From: DATIRA01 sp964553405
GTDB lineage: Bacteria; Pseudomonadota; Gammaproteobacteria; Steroidobacterales; Steroidobacteraceae
DNA: 62,837 nt
Assembly: GCA_964553405.1 (NCBI GenBank)
Contig: CAZKLS010000005.1
Location: 1-62,837, forward strand
Reading direction: 5' to 3'
Positions 1 to 9,021 of this stretch are shown here, piece by piece. The stretch's first letter is position 1; each line of letters starts with the position of its first letter. The translations under genes and the position numbers were made by a program. The notes beneath the pieces were generated by a model. It saw only the letters and a program-made list of their open reading frames with translations, was not told where the DNA came from and made no database searches.

Positions 1-178
1 GCGGCAGCGGGTTGTTGTACTCGCGCAGGTCCTTGTCCCAGACGTGCCCGGTGTCCGCGCCACCGCCGATCTTCTCGGTCGCGCTCTTCGGCTTCGCGGT
101 CCACCACAGCAGCCAGACACACGCAAGGATGTTGAGGATCGTCAGTACGACGACGAACAGACTCCAGCCGCTACTCAT
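1..178 (-). CDS. ccoP: cbb3 cytochrome oxidase subunit III, N-terminal part (cut by window edge)
   Basis: CcoP is the diheme, membrane-anchored c-type cytochrome that passes electrons to CcoO/CcoN in the cbb3 oxidase. Only the first 59 codons are in the window: a single membrane helix (about residues 5-27), then a hydrophilic stretch ending in HVWDKDLREYNNPLP, which is the hallmark of the CcoP N-terminus just before the first heme domain. The ATG overlaps the ccoQ stop codon by four bases (ATGA), so the two are translationally coupled. The heme-binding domains lie outside the window and could not be checked. Confidence 0.93.
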   Translation of the reverse strand, partial: MSSGWSLFVVVLTILNILACVWLLWWTAKPKSATEKIGGGADTGHVWDKDLREYNNPLP

Positions 179-342
179 CTCTTTCCGCTCCCATTCTTCT
201 GTCGCGGTTCTTCATCGAAGGGCAGTCGGGCCGCTTCGTCGAAGTCCGGCTTCTTCCGGGCGCTGTAGGCCCAGACCACGAGCCCGATGAACGCCAGCAT
301 CAGGACCAGCGTTATCAGGCCGCGTACCGTGCCGATGTCCAT
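175..342 (-). CDS. ccoQ: cbb3 oxidase small subunit IV (CcoQ/FixQ)
   Basis: A 55-residue protein with one membrane helix (about residues 6-27), a following Trp-Ala-Tyr and a charged cytoplasmic tail (ARKKPDFDEAARLPFDEE). This is the usual CcoQ/FixQ form, a small subunit that stabilises the cbb3 complex. It begins two bases after the ccoO stop and overlaps ccoP by four bases, which completes the ccoNOQP order. Identification rests on size, topology and position, because the family is poorly conserved. Confidence 0.88.
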   Translation of the reverse strand: MDIGTVRGLITLVLMLAFIGLVVWAYSARKKPDFDEAARLPFDEEPRQKNGSGKR

Positions 343-344
343 GC

Positions 345-953
345 TCAGCCGCCCGGACCGACGTTGGTGCCGAGGCCCTGCAGGTAGGCGATCAGCGCCT
401 GCAGCTCCGACTTGCCCTCGACCATCGCCACGGCGCCCGCGTAGTCATCCTCCGAGTACGGGTGGCCCAGCATGCCGAGCGTGCGCATCTTCTTCTCGAT
501 CAGCGCGCCGTCGATGCCTCGCTCCGCGAGCCAGGGGTAGCCCGGCATGTTGGACTCCGGCACGACGTCGCGGGGATTGATCAGGTGCACGCGGTGCCAC
601 TCGTCCGAGTAGCGCCCGCCGACGCGCGCCAGGTCCGGTCCGGTCCGCTTCGAGCCGAACTGGAAGGGGTGGTCGTAGACCGATTCACCCGCGAGCGAGT
701 ACGGACCGTAGCGCTCGGTCTCCGACAGGAAGGGCCGCACCATCTGCGAGTGGCAGTTGTAGCAGCCTTCCCTGATGTAGACCTCCCTTCCGGCGAGCCG
801 CAGCGCGTCGTAGGGCTCGACGCCCGGCGCGGGCTTGGTGGAGACGCCCTGGAAGTACAGCGGCACGATCTCGACCAGGCCGCCGATGCTGATCACCAGC
901 GCGATCAGCACGCCCATGAGACCGATTTTCTTTTCAACGATTTCGTGGTTCAT
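345..953 (-). CDS. ccoO: cbb3 cytochrome oxidase subunit II, monoheme cytochrome c
   Basis: CcoO is the membrane-anchored monoheme cytochrome c of the high-affinity cbb3 oxidase and passes electrons to the binuclear centre in CcoN. The 202-residue product has an N-terminal anchor helix (about 11-33) and one heme-binding motif CYNCH (Cys64, Cys67, His68) followed by SQMVRPF. Candidate axial Met residues lie in the NMPGYPW segment and further on. Length matches the family. The ATG at 953 is preceded by the ccoN stop with a 16-base gap. Confidence 0.97.
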   Translation of the reverse strand: MNHEIVEKKIGLMGVLIALVISIGGLVEIVPLYFQGVSTKPAPGVEPYDALRLAGREVYIREGCYNCHSQMVRPFLSETERYGPYSLAGESVYDHPFQFGSKRTGPDLARVGGRYSDEWHRVHLINPRDVVPESNMPGYPWLAERGIDGALIEKKMRTLGMLGHPYSEDDYAGAVAMVEGKSELQALIAYLQGLGTNVGPGG

Positions 954-969
954 GTTCGGTTCCCGGGAG

Positions 970-2391
970 TCAGGCGGGCTGGACGACGGGCGTGTCGGCC
1001 GTGCTCTGGCGAGCCGCCACGGTCTTCCAGACGTTGTAGGCCATGATCAGCATGCCGACGAGCACCAGCGAGCCCCCGGCCAGCCGCACCGCGTAGTACG
1101 GGTAGGTGGCGTTCAGCGACTCGATGAACGAGTAGGTGAGCGTGCCGTCGGGATTGATCGCGCGCCACATCAGGCCCTGCATCACGCCGGCGATCCACAT
1201 CGACGTGATGTAGAGCACGACGCCGATGGTCGTGATCCAGAAGTGCACGTCGATCAGCTTCGTGCTGTACATCTGCTCGCGGCCGAACAGCTTCGGGATC
1301 AGCGCGTACATCGTGCCGATCGAGATCATCGCGACCCAGCCGAGCGCGCCCGAATGCACGTGGCCGATCGTCCAGTCCGTGTAGTGCGACAGCGCGTTCA
1401 CGGTCTTGATGGACATCATCGGTCCCTCGAACGTGGACATGCCGTAGAACGACAGCGACACGATCATGAACTTCAGGATCGGGTCGGTCCGCAGCTTATG
1501 CCAGGCCCCGGACAGCGTCATGATGCCGTTGATCATGCCGCCCCAGGACGGCGCGAGCAGGATCAGCGAGAACACCATGCCGAGCGACTGCGCCCAGTCC
1601 GGCAGCGTCGTGTAGTGCAGGTGATGCGGGCCCGCCCACATGTAGATCGAGATCAGCGCCCAGAAGTGCACCACCGACAGCCGGTACGAGTACACCGGGC
1701 GTCCGGCCTGCTTGGGCACGAAGTAGTACATCATCCCGAGGAAGGCCGCGGTCAGGAAGAAGCCCACCGCGTTGTGGCCGTACCACCACTGCACCATCGC
1801 GTCGACGACGCCGGAGTAGACGACGTAGGACTTCGTGGCGGTGACCGGGATCGAGAGGTTGTTGAATATGTGCAGCACCGCGATCGTGATGATGTAGGCC
1901 GCGAAGAACCAGTTCGCCACGTAGATGTGCTTGACCTTGCGCAGCGCGATGGTGCCGAAGAACACGACCGCGTAGCTGACCCACACGACCGCGATCAGCA
2001 GGTCGATCGGCCACTCGAGCTCCGCGTATTCCTTGCCCTGAGTGATTCCGAGCGGCAGCGTGATCGCCGCGAGCAGGATCACCAGCTGCCAGCCCCAGAA
2101 CGTGAACGCCGCGAGCTTGTCCGCGAACAGGCGAACGTGGCAGGTCCGCTGCACGATGTAGTACGAGGTCGCGAACAGCGCGCTGCCGCCGAAGGCGAAG
2201 ATCACCGCGTTGGTGTGCAGCGGGCGCAGCCGGCTGTAGGTGAGCCAGGGCACGTCGAAGTTCAGAGCGGGCCAGAGCAGCTGCGCCGCGATGATGACAC
2301 CGACAAGCATGCCGACGATGCCCCAAACCACGGTCATGATCGCGAACTGCCGGACCACCTTGTCGTTGTAATGAGTGGCCGTCGATTTCAT
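970..2391 (-). CDS. ccoN: cbb3 cytochrome oxidase catalytic subunit I
   Basis: CcoN is the heme-copper catalytic subunit that reduces oxygen to water and pumps protons at low oxygen tension. The 473-residue product is polytopic throughout. Conserved histidines sit in RLRPLHTNAV, VQWWYGHNAVGF, AGPHHLHYTTLPDW and DWTIGHVHSGALGW, which supply the heme b and heme b3/CuB ligands. I chose the ATG at 2391 (MKSTATHYN) over more upstream starts because it gives the normal family length and has a GAGG about 8 bases upstream. It is the first gene of ccoNOQP and is divergent from a universal-stress gene. No FNR/Anr box (TTGAT-N4-ATCAA) was found upstream. Confidence 0.97.
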   Translation of the reverse strand: MKSTATHYNDKVVRQFAIMTVVWGIVGMLVGVIIAAQLLWPALNFDVPWLTYSRLRPLHTNAVIFAFGGSALFATSYYIVQRTCHVRLFADKLAAFTFWGWQLVILLAAITLPLGITQGKEYAELEWPIDLLIAVVWVSYAVVFFGTIALRKVKHIYVANWFFAAYIITIAVLHIFNNLSIPVTATKSYVVYSGVVDAMVQWWYGHNAVGFFLTAAFLGMMYYFVPKQAGRPVYSYRLSVVHFWALISIYMWAGPHHLHYTTLPDWAQSLGMVFSLILLAPSWGGMINGIMTLSGAWHKLRTDPILKFMIVSLSFYGMSTFEGPMMSIKTVNALSHYTDWTIGHVHSGALGWVAMISIGTMYALIPKLFGREQMYSTKLIDVHFWITTIGVVLYITSMWIAGVMQGLMWRAINPDGTLTYSFIESLNATYPYYAVRLAGGSLVLVGMLIMAYNVWKTVAARQSTADTPVVQPA

Positions 2392-2431
2392 GCGGTCGCC
2401 TCGAAATAAGGAATAGTGGAAGCCGGTTTCC

Positions 2432-2448
2432 TGTGTGCAGTGCACACA
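2432..2448. promoter_or_regulatory. 17-bp perfect palindrome upstream of ccoN (candidate operator)
   Basis: TGTGTGCA-G-TGCACACA is a perfect odd-length inverted repeat 40 bases upstream of the ccoN ATG, in the 209-base space shared with the divergent universal-stress gene. Its core TGCAGTGCA recurs in the ilvB leader and, with one mismatch, upstream of phaC. It is likely a dimeric regulator site. The regulator is not identifiable from sequence alone. Confidence 0.45.
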
Positions 2449-2600
2449 AGCAGTGCGAATGTTAAGTAGCGCGCACCGGGCCGACAAGCGCCGCGTGTTC
2501 GCGCGGGTAGGTAATCACCGCAGTGTGAACCACGCATTGCGGGCCGTTGGGCGAGGGCTCAGATTTACTTGTGGAGAGCGAAGCACCGGAGGTCATTCGA

Positions 2601-3554
2601 ATGACGCGACGCCTCGACCGCATCCTGGCCGTTCTCGACCCGACGTCCGACGCGCAGCCGGCGCTGCTGAAAGCGGCCTATCTGGCCGAAAAATGCCGTG
2701 CCACGCTCGAGTTGTTCGCCTGCGACTTCGACCCGTCGCTGAGCGGACGGCCGTTCTTCGACACCGAGAAGCTCGGCGAAATGAGAAAGGAGTTCATCGA
2801 GGAGCGGCTCGAGTGGCTCGAGGACACCGCCGAGCAGTTCAGGGGACGCGGACTCGCAATTGAGACTCATGTGCATTGGGACAATCCGCTGTACCGCGGC
2901 ATCGTCAATCGGGTCGACGAGTCCTCGCCTGACCTGGTCGTGAAGGACACCCATTACCACTCGGCACTGCGACGCTCGCTGTTCACGAACACCGACTGGA
3001 ACCTGATCCGCAGTTGTCCGGCGCCGCTGCTGCTCGCGAAGCCCGCGGACTGGAAGGAGGACCCCTGCATCGTCGCAGCGCTCGACCCGGGCCACGGCGG
3101 CGACAAGCCGGCGGCGCTGGATCACGCGATCCTCGACTATGCGCAACTGCTGGCCGGCGCCACCGGCGGCGCCGTGCACGCGGTGCATGCATTCTTCCCG
3201 GCCGCGCTGCTGGCGGCCACGACGGGGGTGCCGGGGCTGCCGGTCGTGCCTGGAGCCCCGGGCAGCGAGGTCATCGAGAACGAGCGGCGCAGGATTACCG
3301 AGTCGCTCGCGGAGATCTGCCGCTCCCATGGGCTCGAGCCCGGCCGCGTGCGGCTCGAGCAGGGATTCGCGGTCGAGCTGCTGCCGCGGCTCGCGGAGAA
3401 TCTCGGGGCGGACCTGATGGTCATGGGCGCGATCTCCCGCAGCCGGTTACGGGAACTGTTCATCGGCAGCACGGCCGAGCGCGTGCTCGACCGGCTGCAC
3501 TGCGACGTGCTGGTCGTGAAGCCCGGGGACTTCGCCGAGGACCTGCCCTTCTAG
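2601..3554 (+). CDS. Universal stress protein, tandem UspA domains
   Basis: The 317-residue product carries two UspA folds in tandem, residues about 1-145 and 150-310. The second ends in the nucleotide-binding type signature MGAISRSRLRELFIGSTAERVLDRLHCDVLVVKPG, seen here in pieces (MGAISRS, GSTAERVL, DVLVVKPG). Such double-Usp proteins (UspE-like) are cytoplasmic stress proteins linked to respiration or stasis. The ATG at 2601 is chosen because GGAGG lies at 2588-2592. An upstream TTG would add 18 residues without homology. It is divergent from ccoN, so shared control by oxygen or energy state is plausible. Confidence 0.88.
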   Translation: MTRRLDRILAVLDPTSDAQPALLKAAYLAEKCRATLELFACDFDPSLSGRPFFDTEKLGEMRKEFIEERLEWLEDTAEQFRGRGLAIETHVHWDNPLYRGIVNRVDESSPDLVVKDTHYHSALRRSLFTNTDWNLIRSCPAPLLLAKPADWKEDPCIVAALDPGHGGDKPAALDHAILDYAQLLAGATGGAVHAVHAFFPAALLAATTGVPGLPVVPGAPGSEVIENERRRITESLAEICRSHGLEPGRVRLEQGFAVELLPRLAENLGADLMVMGAISRSRLRELFIGSTAERVLDRLHCDVLVVKPGDFAEDLPF

Positions 3555-3557
3555 CCC

Positions 3558-3590
3558 GGCGCGAGTTGTGACGGGCCGCACACTCGCGCC
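3558..3590 (+). terminator. GC-rich hairpin after the universal stress gene
   Basis: GGCGCGAGT (3558-3566) pairs perfectly with ACTCGCGCC (3582-3590) around a 15-base loop, four bases after the stop codon. No U-run follows, so it may be a weak terminator or a 3'-end stabiliser. Confidence 0.35.
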
Positions 3591-3635
3591 TGCGCGAGCG
3601 GTCGCCACTTCACATATCCACGGATGCGGGGTCCC

Positions 3636-3641
3636 TATACT
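3636..3641 (+). promoter_or_regulatory. TATACT -10-like hexamer before the GGDEF-EAL gene
   Basis: TATACT ends nine bases before the ATG at 3651. If it is used as a -10 element the message would be leaderless or nearly so. No convincing -35 hexamer is seen at 17 bases, so this is tentative. Confidence 0.25.
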
Positions 3642-3650
3642 CCCTGCGTC

Positions 3651-5732
3651 ATGCCTGCCGACGTGCTGCTGATCAGTGCCCAGTCCGAGGACGAGAAGGC
3701 CCTCCAGGGAATCCTGGAGTCGCTGCGCGGGCGACCCTATCGCCTGGTGACGACCCGCAGCCTCGCGGAGGGGCTCGCCCGGTTGAGGGCCGGGCGGATA
3801 GAGGTCGCGATGCTCGACCTGAACCTGCCCGACAGCACGGGTCTGACGACCTTCCTGCGCGTCCAGCCGAAAGCCACCAACGTACCGATCGTCGTGCTCG
3901 TGGACGAGCGCGACGAAGAACTCGGCAACCAGGCGGTCAGCCGTGGCGCGCTCGACTACCTGGTCAGGCAGCATTTCTCGCCGCAGCTCGTGGACAAGGC
4001 GCTGCGTTACGCGACCGAGCGCACGCACACGCTGCTCGCGCTGAAGGCCTCCGAGCAGCGCTATCGCGAGCTGTTCCAGAACGTGACCGCGGGCGTGTTC
4101 CAGACCACCGCGGACGGCAAGTTCATGGCGGCCAATCCGGCGCTGGTGCGCATGCTCGGCTACGAATCCGAGGACGAACTGCTCGAGCTCGACATCGCCG
4201 GCGACGTCTACATGGATGCCGGTCACCGCCCCGACTGGGTAAGGTCGATGTCGGAATCGGGCGAGATCCGCAACGTCGAGCTGGTGCTGAAGCGCAAGGA
4301 CGGCAGCAAGATCGTCGTGCTGGAGAACTCGCGCGCGGTGCGGGACGAGCAGGGCTGCATCCTGTTCTTCGAGGGCACGCTGACGGACATCACCGCGGCG
4401 CACGAGCTGTCGCAGCAACTCTCCTACGACGCGAGCCACGACCCGCTGACCGGTCTCGCGAACCGCCGCGAGTTCGAGATCCAGCTGCAACGGGCCCTGG
4501 AGATGAACCAGGCGACAGGCGCGGGCCACGCCGTGTTCTTCATGGACCTGGACCGCTTCAAGACCGTCAACGACACCTGCGGTCACGTCGCCGGCGACGA
4601 GCTGCTTCGCCAGCTCGGCCACGTGCTGCAGCAGAAGCTGCGCGCCGACGACCTGGTGGCGCGGCTCGGCGGCGACGAGTTCGGCGTGCTGCTGCACAAC
4701 TGCGGCACCGAAGACGCGCTCGCGGTCGCCCACAGCCTGCTGCGGACCGTGGACGAGTTCCAGTTCGTCTGGGGCGCGAACACGTTCAGCCTCGGCGCGA
4801 GCATCGGCGTGGTGCCGGTCGACGGCGGCATGCGGCGTCTCGCGCAGGTGATGAACGCCGCGGACACCGCCTGTTATGCGGCGAAGGACTCCGGCCGCAA
4901 TCGCGTCTTCGTGCACCGGGAGGACCAGGCGTTGACCGCCCGCCGCCATGGCGAGGCGGAGTGGGTCGCGCGCGCCAAGCGCGCGCTGGTCGAGAACCGG
5001 CTGTTCCTGGTGGCCCAGCCGATCATGCCGCTGGACGCGGGCTCCGGCGAGGCACCGCACTACGAGCTGCTCGTCCGGATGCGCGACGAGTCCGGGCGGA
5101 CCGTTCCGCCCGGCGCATTTCTGCCCACGGTCGAGCGCTACAACCTGTCAGTGCGCTACGACCGCTGGGTCATCGAGGCGGCGCTCAGCTGGATGCGCGC
5201 CAATGACGCGGCGCTGCGGCGCGTGTCGCGCTTCTTCATCAACCTGTCGCGCGACTCGCTGGTCGACCCCGACACGGCGGCTTTCATCCGGCAGGCCGTG
5301 TCGAACGCGGGGATGGACCCGAAGCGCCTGGGTTTCGAGGCCAGCGAGAGCGTGGCGATCGGCAACCTGAGCCGTGCGAACACGCTGATCGCGGAACTGA
5401 GGCGCATCGGCTGCGCCTTCGGGCTCGACGACTTCGGCAGCGGCGTCTCCTCCTTCGCATACCTGAAGGCGCTGGGGGCGGACTACCTGAAGATCGACGG
5501 CATGTTCGTTGGCAACATCTCCCAGGACAAGGTGGACTACGCGATGGTCCGGTCCATCAACGAGATCGGCCACGTGATGGGCAAGAAGGTGATCGCCGAG
5601 TCGGTCGAGAGCGAAGCGGTGCTCGCGAAGCTGCGCGAGATCGGCGTGGACTACGCGCAGGGCTTCGCGGTGGGACAGCCTCGCCCGATCGAGCAGCTGG
5701 CAAGCGTCTCGGTCGAGGACCTGCTGGCCTGA
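3651..5732 (+). CDS. Receiver-PAS-GGDEF-EAL cyclic-di-GMP turnover protein
   Basis: A 693-residue soluble, cytoplasmic regulator of cyclic di-GMP. Domains in order: a receiver-like domain (about 3-125), PAS (about 132-255), GGDEF (about 262-425) and EAL (about 435-690). The receiver keeps the phosphoacceptor region LDLNLPD but lacks the usual Lys (DYLVRQ), so normal phosphotransfer is doubtful. The GGDEF motif is intact, with an RADD inhibitory I-site five residues before it. The EAL domain reads ELL, but its other signature residues look present (DDFGSG, KIDG, AESVE), so both activities are possible. The ATG at 3651 starts exactly at the receiver fold; an ATG at 3624 would add nine residues across the -10-like sequence. 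Confidence 0.92.
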   Translation: MPADVLLISAQSEDEKALQGILESLRGRPYRLVTTRSLAEGLARLRAGRIEVAMLDLNLPDSTGLTTFLRVQPKATNVPIVVLVDERDEELGNQAVSRGALDYLVRQHFSPQLVDKALRYATERTHTLLALKASEQRYRELFQNVTAGVFQTTADGKFMAANPALVRMLGYESEDELLELDIAGDVYMDAGHRPDWVRSMSESGEIRNVELVLKRKDGSKIVVLENSRAVRDEQGCILFFEGTLTDITAAHELSQQLSYDASHDPLTGLANRREFEIQLQRALEMNQATGAGHAVFFMDLDRFKTVNDTCGHVAGDELLRQLGHVLQQKLRADDLVARLGGDEFGVLLHNCGTEDALAVAHSLLRTVDEFQFVWGANTFSLGASIGVVPVDGGMRRLAQVMNAADTACYAAKDSGRNRVFVHREDQALTARRHGEAEWVARAKRALVENRLFLVAQPIMPLDAGSGEAPHYELLVRMRDESGRTVPPGAFLPTVERYNLSVRYDRWVIEAALSWMRANDAALRRVSRFFINLSRDSLVDPDTAAFIRQAVSNAGMDPKRLGFEASESVAIGNLSRANTLIAELRRIGCAFGLDDFGSGVSSFAYLKALGADYLKIDGMFVGNISQDKVDYAMVRSINEIGHVMGKKVIAESVESEAVLAKLREIGVDYAQGFAVGQPRPIEQLASVSVEDLLA

Positions 5733-5757
5733 GGCCCGGCCGGCCGCCGCGCCAGCC

Positions 5758-7512
5758 TTACTTCTGCAGCACGTACTCCCCGGGCGCCGGACCGAGCGGC
5801 TTGTAGCCTTTCTTCGCGGCGCCCATCGGTGGTGGCGCGACCTTGGCCTTCGCGGAATGGCTTGCCAGCCAGGCGGCCCAGGTCGGCCACCATGATCCCG
5901 GCTGCGGCTCTACCTTCTCGATGAACTTGTCCGGCGACAGCAGCCTCGCGCCGGCGCGGGTGTTGTGCACGCGATGGCGGCGGCGTGGATGCTGCGGCCC
6001 GCTGATGATACCGGCGTTGTGGCCGCCGCTCGTGAGGCAGAACGTGTAGTCGACCGAGCGCACCAGCTTGCCGACCTTGTAGACCGAGCGCCATGGCGCG
6101 ACATGGTCGGTTTCGGTGCCGACCACGAACATCGGCACCGTGATGTCGGACAGGCTGATCGTCTCGCCGTTCGCTACGTAGCGGCCCTCTGCGAGGTCGT
6201 TGTTCAGGTAGAGCTGGTGCAGGTAGTCCGTGTGCATCCGGTAGGCCATCCGCGTGCCGTCCGCGTTCCAGGCCATCAGGTCGTTGAGCCCGATCCGCTC
6301 GCCCCGCAGGTAGGTGCCGATCGTCGGGCCCCACAGCAGGTCGTAGGTCCTGAGCAGCTGGAACGCGCTGCCCATCTGGCGGCTGTCGAGCACGCCCTGC
6401 TTCCACATCATCGCCTCGAGCATCGCCAGCTGCGCCGGGCTGATGAACACGGAGAGCTCGCCGGGCTCGCTGAAGTCCGTCTGCGCGGCGAACATCGTCG
6501 CGCTCGCCAGGCGCTCGTCGTCCTGCGCGGCGAGCTCGGCGGCGGCGATCGAAAGCAAGGTGCCGCCGATGCAGTAACCCACCGCGTGGACCTTGCGGCG
6601 CGGGACCACCGCGTTGACGGCGTCCAGCGCCGCGCGCACGCCCAGCGTGAGGTAGTCGTCCATCACCAGGTCGCGGTCCTCGGCCGTCGGGTTCTTCCAC
6701 GAGATCATGAACACCGTGTGGCCGAGGTCGGTGAGGTACTTGACCAGCGAGTTCTTCGGCGAGAGGTCGAGGATGTAGTACTTCATGATCCAGGCCGGCA
6801 CGATCAGGATCGGCTCGGCGAACACCTTCGGCGTCTGCGGCGAGTACTGGATCAGCTCCATCAACTGGTTGCGCAGGATCACCTTGCCCGGCGTGGCTCC
6901 GACCTGCTTGCCGACCTCGTAGTGCTCGGCCCCCGCCGGCGCCTCGCCTTTCAGCGTGCGCTGCAGGTCCTCGGCGAGATGCTTGAGCCCGCGCACCAGG
7001 TTGCGCCCGTTCTCGTCGACCGTCTGCCTGATCAGCTGCGGGTTGGTCGGCAGGTAGTTGTCCGGCGCCAGGAACTCCAGGCCCTCCCTGACCGTGAACG
7101 CCGCGATGTTCTCCGAAGCCGGGTCGGCGCCGGGCACGTTCCTGACCGCCTCGCGGGCCAGGTCCGAGGCTGCCAGGAAGGACTGCGCCAGCAGGTTGAA
7201 CGGGAACTTCGACCAGGCCGGGTCCGAGAAGCGCGTGGAATAAGGTGTTCCCTCGGCCTCCGGGGTGGCGCCGCCGGTGAGCGCGCCGCCTGCGAACTGC
7301 GCCAGCGCCAGGCTCTTCCTGAGCGCCGTGCCGGCGAGCTTCACCTGGTGCCCGGGCGAAGTCGCCATGTGCGAGAGCACGTTGAGCCAGGCGCCGCCGA
7401 ACGCGTGTGGCGACAGTCCCCCGGTCCACTGCCCCAGCGTGGCGAGCATGTGGCGGGACGCGTCGTCGGACACGACGGTGGAGCCTTTGCCCGCAGGTTT
7501 CTTCTCGCTCAT
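5758..7512 (-). CDS. phaC: Class I poly(3-hydroxyalkanoate) synthase
   Basis: PhaC polymerises 3-hydroxyacyl-CoA into PHA granules. The 584-residue length fits class I. The N-terminal PhaC domain is followed by an alpha/beta-hydrolase core with the lipase-like box GYCIGG, whose nucleophile is Cys314. The catalytic Asp lies in VVGTETDHVAPW and the His in SGGHNAGI. The ATG at 7512 is preceded by a run of G residues acting as a ribosome site. No phaA, phaB, phaP or phaR gene is adjacent, so the rest of the pathway must be elsewhere. The gene is convergent with the GGDEF-EAL gene, 25 bases away. Confidence 0.96.
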   Translation of the reverse strand: MSEKKPAGKGSTVVSDDASRHMLATLGQWTGGLSPHAFGGAWLNVLSHMATSPGHQVKLAGTALRKSLALAQFAGGALTGGATPEAEGTPYSTRFSDPAWSKFPFNLLAQSFLAASDLAREAVRNVPGADPASENIAAFTVREGLEFLAPDNYLPTNPQLIRQTVDENGRNLVRGLKHLAEDLQRTLKGEAPAGAEHYEVGKQVGATPGKVILRNQLMELIQYSPQTPKVFAEPILIVPAWIMKYYILDLSPKNSLVKYLTDLGHTVFMISWKNPTAEDRDLVMDDYLTLGVRAALDAVNAVVPRRKVHAVGYCIGGTLLSIAAAELAAQDDERLASATMFAAQTDFSEPGELSVFISPAQLAMLEAMMWKQGVLDSRQMGSAFQLLRTYDLLWGPTIGTYLRGERIGLNDLMAWNADGTRMAYRMHTDYLHQLYLNNDLAEGRYVANGETISLSDITVPMFVVGTETDHVAPWRSVYKVGKLVRSVDYTFCLTSGGHNAGIISGPQHPRRRHRVHNTRAGARLLSPDKFIEKVEPQPGSWWPTWAAWLASHSAKAKVAPPPMGAAKKGYKPLGPAPGEYVLQK

Positions 7513-7537
7513 TGAAGTTCCCCCCGTTGACCGGTTA

Positions 7538-7552
7538 TTTGGCAGTGCAAAA
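7538..7552. promoter_or_regulatory. TGC-rich inverted repeat upstream of phaC
   Basis: On the phaC strand this reads TTTTGCA-C-TGCCAAA, an inverted repeat with one mismatch, centred 33 bases upstream of the phaC ATG. TGC-rich inverted repeats are typical targets of PhaR-type PHA regulators (family knowledge, not verified here). The core resembles the palindromes at ccoN and ilvB. Confidence 0.4.
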
Positions 7553-7615
7553 AAGCGAGTATATCCGCGTCGATCGGACCCGCAACCTCGTGCGCGGGCC
7601 CGGCCCGGGCGCGGC

Positions 7616-8824
7616 TCAGATCGCCTTCAGGTCCGCGGCCGGGTCCGCGAGCAACGCCGGATCCGGGAACTTGCGCTCGCCGATCCAGCGCTTGCCGGTC
7701 ATGAAGTCCTTCGGGCTGTTGACGGCATCCACCGCGAGCAACTCTCCCCCACGCAGGTAGTAGAGCGCGAAGTGGCCGCTGTCCGGGTCGCCGCGCAGCA
7801 CCGTCTGGTCGTAGCCTTCCGACAGTCCGGCGATCTGCAGCTTCACCTCGTACTGGTCCGACCAGAACCAGGGCACGTGTTCGTGCCGTGCCGGACGTCC
7901 ACAGATGTTCGCCGCGGCGGTCTTTCCCTGTTCGACGGCGTTGTCGACCGACTCGAGGCGGACGCGGCGTCCGTAGCGGACGCTCGGGTGATTGGTGCAG
8001 TCGCCGGCGGCATATACGTGCGGGTCGGAGCTCAGGCAGTGCTCGTCCACCCAGACGCCGTTCTCGCATCGCAGGCCCGCGGCGGCCGCCAGCGTGACGT
8101 CCGGCAGGATGCCCACGCCGACGATCACGAGGTCGGCCGGGAACTCGCCGGCGCCGCAGACGACCCCCTCGACCCGTTCCGTGCCCTGGAATGCGGTGAC
8201 CGCCTGGTTGCAGAGCACGCGCACGCCCTCGCGCTCATGCCTGCGCAGGTAGAAGGACGAAATCTCAGGCGCGACGACCCGGGCCATCGGCCGTTCGGCG
8301 GTCTCGAGCACAGTGACCTCCAGCCCGAGCTGGCGCGCCGAGGCGGCCGCCTCGAGACCGATATAGCCCGCGCCGACCACGACCAGGCGCCGGGATCGCG
8401 CCAGCTCGGCACGGATGGCTTCGACGTCGGCGATGTTGCGCAGGCAGTGGATCCCATCGAGCGTCGCGCCGGGTACTTCGAGCCGCCGCGGGCGGCTCCC
8501 GACGCAAAGCAACAGCTTTTCGTAGGCGAGCTCTCCTCCGTCGTCGAGGCGCAGACGACGGGAGGACAGTTCGAGCGCGGTGACCCGGACGCCGAGGCGC
8601 GTCTCGACACGGGCCTGCGCGTAGAAGTTCGGACTGCGCAGCAGCAGTCGCTCGACGGGCATCTCGCCGGCCAGGAATTTCTTCGACAGTGGCGGGCGGT
8701 TGTAGGGAAGGTGCGGCTCGTCGCCGACCAGCACGATCGGGCCGGCGTAGCCCTCGCGGCGCAGCGTGTCGATGGCCTGCACCGCGGCGTGGCTTGCCCC
8801 GACGATGACCACTGGTTTCGTCAT
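7616..8824 (-). CDS. NAD(P)/FAD-dependent ferredoxin (rubredoxin) reductase
   Basis: A 402-residue two-dinucleotide-domain flavoprotein. An FAD-binding start (VVIVGASHAAVQA), the conserved LPYNRPPLSKKFL stretch, an NAD-binding GAGYIGLEAA (about residue 155), the second FAD motif VYAAGDCTNH and a C-terminal reductase domain (about 325-400) are all seen. This is the architecture of putidaredoxin/rubredoxin/BphA4-type reductases, which pass electrons from NAD(P)H to a small ferredoxin. The ATG at 8824 (MTKPVVIVG) has AGGAGA upstream, and extension upstream gives no homology. No oxygenase partner is adjacent. Confidence 0.9.
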   Translation of the reverse strand: MTKPVVIVGASHAAVQAIDTLRREGYAGPIVLVGDEPHLPYNRPPLSKKFLAGEMPVERLLLRSPNFYAQARVETRLGVRVTALELSSRRLRLDDGGELAYEKLLLCVGSRPRRLEVPGATLDGIHCLRNIADVEAIRAELARSRRLVVVGAGYIGLEAAASARQLGLEVTVLETAERPMARVVAPEISSFYLRRHEREGVRVLCNQAVTAFQGTERVEGVVCGAGEFPADLVIVGVGILPDVTLAAAAGLRCENGVWVDEHCLSSDPHVYAAGDCTNHPSVRYGRRVRLESVDNAVEQGKTAAANICGRPARHEHVPWFWSDQYEVKLQIAGLSEGYDQTVLRGDPDSGHFALYYLRGGELLAVDAVNSPKDFMTGKRWIGERKFPDPALLADPAADLKAI

Positions 8825-8962
8825 GGCCGGTCCGTCTCCTTTACCCGTGTGGCGGCTGTGGCATGATGCCGCAGCGCCCCGCCGAACGCAGCCTCGGGGC
8901 CGGCGGCCGGGCGGGAAGTCGGCCGTTTGCGCACCACGGCCGGGCAGCGCGGGCAACCCGGC

Positions 8963-8977
8963 GCTCCAAGCTGGTGC
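8963..8977. promoter_or_regulatory. NtrC-like binding site upstream of glnK
   Basis: GCTCCA-AGC-TGGTGC matches 11 of 12 bases of the NtrC core GCACCA-N3-TGGTGC. It is centred about 77 bases upstream of the start predicted from the sigma54 element. A perfect GCACCA half-site begins at 8931, with its dyad centre 32 bases (three helical turns) further upstream, the spacing seen in classical paired NtrC sites. Confidence 0.5.
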
Positions 8978-9021
8978 GGCGGGGTCGTGCCAGGCCCGGT
9001 TCCCCGAGGTCGGGCGAGGTC

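Noticed and set aside
2392..2600. FNR/Anr box upstream of ccoN
   Set aside because: No TTGAT-N4-ATCAA-like sequence within two mismatches was found; the palindrome there has a different core.
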